64,000 nt of DNA from Fischerella muscicola SAG 1427-1 = PCC 73103 (GTDB lineage: Bacteria > Cyanobacteriota > Cyanobacteriia > Cyanobacteriales > Nostocaceae): assembly GCF_000317245.1 (NCBI RefSeq), contig NZ_AJLJ01000215.1, forward strand, positions 1 through 64,000, written 5' to 3'. The position numbers and the translations under genes are program-made. Below are positions 59,997-64,000 of the stretch, one piece after another (positions within the stretch are counted from its first letter, which is position 1; each line of letters starts with the position of its first letter). The notes beneath the pieces were generated by a model. That model made no database searches. It saw nothing but the letters and a program-made list of their open reading frames with translations, and was not told where the DNA came from.

Positions 59997-60473
59997 ATGA
60001 AAACAGAAAGCAAACAAGGATTTTTAAGCTTTTCTTTAAGAGATAAATATATTGGCGTCATCACCTTAGAAAACGTCCAGGAAATATTCACAATTGACTT
60101 GGCAAATATTTGTCGAGTACCACAAATGCCCAATTGTGTTGTTGGTGTATACAATTGGCGTGGTGAAATGCTATGGCTGGTTGATTTAGATTTGATGTTT
60201 GGGTATTCTCCTTTAGAATCACAAGCAGATTTATACGCTAAATCAATGGTAATGAAACTCAGTTATGAAAGTAAGTCTTTAGGAATTTTGGTAAATGAGA
60301 TTCGAGATATTGAACATCTGGATATCGAGTTTATCAAGTCACCTGATGAACATTTATTTTCTCTAGAAATATCTCCTTTTGTACAAGGATACTTTATCGA
60401 TTCCAATGAGGAAATATTAATTAACTTGGATACAAAAGCAATATTTCAAACTCCGATGTGGGTGGAAAGCTAG
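59997..60473 (+). CDS. CheW-like adaptor (PixI type)
   Basis: A 158-residue CheW-domain protein ('FLSFSLRDKYIGVITLENVQ', 'ICRVPQMPNCVVGVYNWRGE', 'LVDLDLMFGYSPLESQADL', 'LGILVNEIRDIEHL'). It couples the chemoreceptor to CheA. Overlaps none but is 10 bp after the CheY-like gene, so it belongs to the operon. Confidence 0.92.
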   Translation: MKTESKQGFLSFSLRDKYIGVITLENVQEIFTIDLANICRVPQMPNCVVGVYNWRGEMLWLVDLDLMFGYSPLESQADLYAKSMVMKLSYESKSLGILVNEIRDIEHLDIEFIKSPDEHLFSLEISPFVQGYFIDSNEEILINLDTKAIFQTPMWVES

Positions 60474-60691
60474 AAAGGATAATAAGGAGACATGGGAAGT
60501 CAGAGTTTGACAAGTATATGTTTTTAACAAAGCAATGAATGATGACTGTAAAACTGATGGAAGAATCATTGTTTCATAAATATATACACTCTTACACTCT
60601 GAAATCAATATTTCTCCTTTTTGGTTGCTATGTCACTGAAAACTCAAGATTTTTGACAGCAGATATAAATAGATAAATCAAGGATTTACTT

Positions 60692-63406
60692 ATGACGATT
60701 ACTTATGACAATCATCAAGAAAATAGCTTTGTTGTTAACCAAGAAGAAATATTAGAAACAAGAGATATCTCTCATGAATTTAAAAATTGGCGACAACAAT
60801 GGCAAGCGATCGCCAAGCATATGCGTCAAGCCACAGATACAGATACATTGTTTCAAGCCACGACTAAAGCAGTACGCGAAATCATCGCAGGCGATCGCGT
60901 CTTAATTTACCGTTGGCATAGTTTGGATACAGGTGTGGTGTTAGCTGAGTCCAAAACAATTGGTTGGACACCTGCATTTGGTGAAAACTTATCCAGTATT
61001 GTATTTGGTGTTGATATAACTCCAGATTACTTAGAACCGATCAGAATTACAGACATTAACCAGGTAGAACCCACTCCCTATCAACGCCAGTTGTGGGAAA
61101 AATTTCAAGTTAAAGCTAGTGTGTCAGTACCGATTCTTGTAGAAAATGAATTGTGGGGTTTATTAACAGTTCATCAATGTGGAATGACACGTCAATGGCA
61201 AGAAGCAGAAATTAATTTACTGACACAAGTCGCGACAGAATTGACATACGCCTTGCAGAGGTTTCAATTTCAAAAAGAACAGCAACAACAAGCACAGGCA
61301 AAAAAAGCTGTTGGTAAAGTGATTGATAAAATTGTCCGCGTTGCTAACGTCGATCAGTTTTTCCAGACTTCCACTCAAGAAGTGCGTAACTTGCTGCGTT
61401 GCGATCGCGTAGCTCTTTATCAATTTAACTCTGACTGGAGTGGTGAATTTATTGCTGAATCAGTAGGTAATGGCTGGGTGCGTTTAGTTGGGCCTGATAT
61501 TAGAACAGTTTGGGCAGATACTCATCTCCAGGATACCAAAGGTGGACGTTATGCCCGTAGCGAAAGCTTTACAGTCGATGACATTTATAAGGCAGGATTA
61601 TCCCAGTGTCATGTTGATATTTTAGAACAATTTGAAGCCAAAGCATATATGATCGCCCCTGTATTTTCTGGAGAAAAATTATGGGGATTACTGGCAGCTT
61701 ATCAAAACTCCGGTGTGCGGAAATGGCAAGAATGGGAAATCAGCTTTTTAGCTCAGATTGGTATGGGATTTGGTGTCGCCATCATTCAGACTCAATATTT
61801 GGAAAAGTTACAAGAAAAATCAGACCAATTAACCCACATTGCCGAACAAGAAAAAGCTTTTAGTAAAATTACCAATCGCCTACGGCAATCACCAGACGTA
61901 GACACGATTTTCAAAACAACAACTCAAGAACTCCGTCAACAGTTACGTTGCGATCGCGTAGCTATTTACCGATTCTGTGATGATTGGAGTGGTGAATTTA
62001 TTGCCGAATCTGTCGCCAGTGCTTGGGGACGCTTGGTAGGTAAAGAGATAAAACGTTTTTGGGAAGATACCTACTTACAAGAAACCCAAGGAGGACGACT
62101 AGCCAAAGGTGAAAGCTTGGCAATCAGTGATATCCATCAACAAGGATTGTCAGCCTGCTACGTAGAATTGCTAGAACAATTTGAAGCCAAAGCCTATGTA
62201 GTTTCACCAATCTTTTTTGGCGAAAAATTGTGGGGTATTCTCGCTGCCTATCAAAATTCTCAACCCCGCCATTGGCAAGAATGGGAAATCAACTTACTCG
62301 CTAGAGTCGGTGATCAATTGGGGCTTGCTTTACAACAGGTTGAATATTTGCAACAACTCCAAACACAGTCAACTCAACTTGCACAAGTAGCCGCCAAAGA
62401 AAAAGCAGCAAAAGAGTTATTCCAACAGCGTTGTGTTCAAACACTTACAGCCCTTCGCCCAGCCCTGAAAGGAGATTTGACTGTCCGCGCCCCAATCACA
62501 GAAGATGAGTTGGGGACAATTGCCGATGTTTACAATAATACCTTGCAAGCTCTGCGACAAATAGTCATTCAGGTACAACAAGCAGCCCAACAAGTTGCCC
62601 AAACTTCCCAAGATAGTGACGCATCTCTAATAGATGTGATCAATTTGGCACAGCAACAATCACAGGAAATCTCCCTAGCCTTAACTGAAATTCAACTGAT
62701 GGGAGACTCCACCCAAGCAGTCACTACCAGTGCTGATTTAGTCCAAGTCGCTGTAGATCAGGCAAATCAGACTTTGACATCAGGCGATCGCGCCATGAAC
62801 CAAACTGTTGAAGCGATTCAAGGAATTCGTGAAACCGTCGCCCAAACAGGCAGAAAAATCCAGCGTTTAAGCGAATCTTCTCACAATATCTCTAAAGTAG
62901 TCAGCTTGATTAGTAACTTTGCTACTCAAACTAACGTCTTAGCATTAAATGCAGCCATAGAAGCTACTCGCGCCGGCGAATACGGCAAAGGTTTCGCAGT
63001 CGTTGCTGATGAAGTGCGTTCTCTGTCTCGCCAATCTGCTGCGGCTACTACCGAAATTGAAAAACTCGTGCAAGAAATTCAAACAGAAACCACCGAGGTA
63101 GCAATGGTGATGCAAACAGGTATTCAACAAGTACTTGAAGGAACTAACCTAGTCAACGATACCCGCCAAAATCTCAATGAGATAGTCGCAGCCACAACCA
63201 ATATCACTCAATTAATCGCACAGATTACCGCCGCTACCCAAACTCAAAAAACACGTTCGGTTTCTGTCACCAACTCCATGCAACAAGTTGCTGAAATTTC
63301 TCATAACACCGTCGCCCAAGCCCAAGCCTTAGCCACTGTATTTCAACAACTTCTAGCCACAGCCCAAGAATTACTTACAACAGCCAGTCAATTTAAAGTT
63401 AATTAA
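60692..63406 (+). CDS. Soluble chemoreceptor with three GAF domains, two likely cyanobacteriochrome-type (PixJ-like)
   Basis: A 904-residue protein with no membrane span. GAF1 (about 40-190) lacks a chromophore Cys. GAF2 (about 215-360) has '[18 protein letters not shown]' with Cys 306-His 307, and GAF3 (about 395-545) has '[18 protein letters not shown]' with Cys 489-Tyr 490. These are the canonical bilin-attachment Cys of red/green cyanobacteriochromes, and both have 'DTxLQxTxGGR'. A HAMP-like segment (about 590-640) precedes the signalling helices ('[20 protein letters not shown]', '[16 protein letters not shown]'). It is thus a light-sensing MCP, like PixJ/PtxD, that controls phototaxis. 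Confidence 0.9.
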   Translation: MTITYDNHQENSFVVNQEEILETRDISHEFKNWRQQWQAIAKHMRQATDTDTLFQATTKAVREIIAGDRVLIYRWHSLDTGVVLAESKTIGWTPAFGENLSSIVFGVDITPDYLEPIRITDINQVEPTPYQRQLWEKFQVKASVSVPILVENELWGLLTVHQCGMTRQWQEAEINLLTQVATELTYALQRFQFQKEQQQQAQAKKAVGKVIDKIVRVANVDQFFQTSTQEVRNLLRCDRVALYQFNSDWSGEFIAESVGNGWVRLVGPDIRTVWADTHLQDTKGGRYARSESFTVDDIYKAGLSQCHVDILEQFEAKAYMIAPVFSGEKLWGLLAAYQNSGVRKWQEWEISFLAQIGMGFGVAIIQTQYLEKLQEKSDQLTHIAEQEKAFSKITNRLRQSPDVDTIFKTTTQELRQQLRCDRVAIYRFCDDWSGEFIAESVASAWGRLVGKEIKRFWEDTYLQETQGGRLAKGESLAISDIHQQGLSACYVELLEQFEAKAYVVSPIFFGEKLWGILAAYQNSQPRHWQEWEINLLARVGDQLGLALQQVEYLQQLQTQSTQLAQVAAKEKAAKELFQQRCVQTLTALRPALKGDLTVRAPITEDELGTIADVYNNTLQALRQIVIQVQQAAQQVAQTSQDSDASLIDVINLAQQQSQEISLALTEIQLMGDSTQAVTTSADLVQVAVDQANQTLTSGDRAMNQTVEAIQGIRETVAQTGRKIQRLSESSHNISKVVSLISNFATQTNVLALNAAIEATRAGEYGKGFAVVADEVRSLSRQSAAATTEIEKLVQEIQTETTEVAMVMQTGIQQVLEGTNLVNDTRQNLNEIVAATTNITQLIAQITAATQTQKTRSVSVTNSMQQVAEISHNTVAQAQALATVFQQLLATAQELLTTASQFKVN

Positions 63407-63516
63407 TTGTTAGTTGTTAGTGGTTAGTAATTAGTAGTTAGTTATTAACCCCTTATCTTCCTTGTCCCCTTTGTCTCCCTTGTCCCCCTTTCCCCAATCC
63501 CCGATCCCCAATCCCC

Positions 63517-64000
63517 ATGATCACTGACTCTGATATCCGCGAACAAGGTTATATCTATTTCCTCGCAGAAGCACCAGAATTACTGCATCAAATTGAACAG
63601 GAACTGTTTAGCTTATCGACAGATTTTAGTACCGCCAAAGTACATAATTTGATGCGGGCAACCCATACAATCAAAGGTGGGGCTGCCAATGTTGGATTGG
63701 AAGTCATTAGTAAAGTAGCGCATTACCTGGAAGATGTTGTCAAATCTCTTTATAATCCTGATGTAGTTTTAGATACCCAACTGCAAACGCTGCTGGTGGA
63801 GGGCTACGAATGTCTGCGTTTGCCACTGACAGCAGAACTGACGGGAACTAAAATCGATGAACAAGATGTTTTACAACGTTCAGCGAATGTGTTTGCTAAG
63901 TTACAAGAAAAATTAGGAGATGCATTTACAGATAGTAACCATATCCCTACATCCGCAGAATTGGGATTTGACATTATTCAATCAATTTTTGAAACCGGTG
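63517..64000 (+). CDS. CheA-type hybrid kinase (PixL-like), 5' part
   Basis: The frame is open from ATG 63517 to the window end. 'YFLAEAPELLHQIEQELFSL' and 'HNLMRATHTIKGGAANVGLE' form an HPt domain with the phospho-accepting His in 'THTIKGGA'. It completes the phototaxis set after CheY, CheW and the MCP. The rest of the gene, including kinase and receiver domains, lies outside the window. Confidence 0.85.
   Translation, partial: MITDSDIREQGYIYFLAEAPELLHQIEQELFSLSTDFSTAKVHNLMRATHTIKGGAANVGLEVISKVAHYLEDVVKSLYNPDVVLDTQLQTLLVEGYECLRLPLTAELTGTKIDEQDVLQRSANVFAKLQEKLGDAFTDSNHIPTSAELGFDIIQSIFETG

Overview
The window reads as chromosome of a filamentous, probably heterocyst-forming cyanobacterium of the Nostoc/Anabaena type. 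The octamer GCGATCGC (HIP1) recurs throughout, coding density is moderate, and intergenic spacers carry 7-bp tandem repeats and short dispersed hairpin repeats of the Nostoc kind. Typical cyanobacterial families are present (DUF1400, DUF3326, Nif11 leader-like peptides, PatA-type PATAN-REC regulators, GAF-containing chemoreceptor). No name can be fixed without a search.

Layout. 1-6.2 kb: a transposase tail at the edge, a sugar ABC permease, purN, and small membrane or enzyme genes, ending with a 2Fe-2S ferredoxin. 5.4 kb holds the first of two identical 163-bp MITEs (the other is at 53.8 kb). 6.4-9 kb: a TIR-GUN4 fusion, decayed mobile-element remnants and a DUF4351 protein. 9.2-13.7 kb: acnB, then an AT-rich orphan P-loop ATPase with a nuclease-like tail. 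13.7-16.7 kb: Uma2 endonuclease, a 42-bp minisatellite and small hypotheticals. 16.7-21.3 kb: a surface-glycan cluster (Wzt-type ATPase, methyltransferase, two GT2 glycosyltransferases). 21.4-29 kb: M50 protease with SPFH protein, endonuclease V, two FHA proteins, a GDSL hydrolase, a Nif11 peptide and a dead molybdenum hydroxylase gene. 29.5-35.3 kb: FKBP isomerase, an atypical P-type metal ATPase divergent from feoA-feoB. Then tRNA-Lys(CUU), a fatty-acid desaturase and an ABC-F ATPase.

38.97-42.21 kb is the standout: a relic chromosomal integron. A broken IntI-type integrase faces away from two gene cassettes (a DJ-1/PfpI protein; a quinone-oxidoreductase-like gene divergent from an HxlR regulator). 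Each cassette ends in an attC site with paired R and L boxes and a bulged G. In both, the first bases of the cassette, with the preceding G, are perfectly complementary to that cassette's own R'' box, which is the arithmetic expected of integron cassettes. A run of palindromic 25-bp repeats fills the attI region.

42.5-55.8 kb: housekeeping and conserved genes (gpmI, secG, a metalloprotease, DUF1338, murG, a short-chain dehydrogenase, DUF1400, Nif11) plus a possible 23-residue membrane peptide with its own terminator. 56.6-64 kb: a phototaxis/chemotaxis operon: two tandem PatA-like regulators, a CheY-like regulator, CheW, a soluble chemoreceptor with two cyanobacteriochrome-like GAF domains, and the start of a CheA kinase cut by the window edge.
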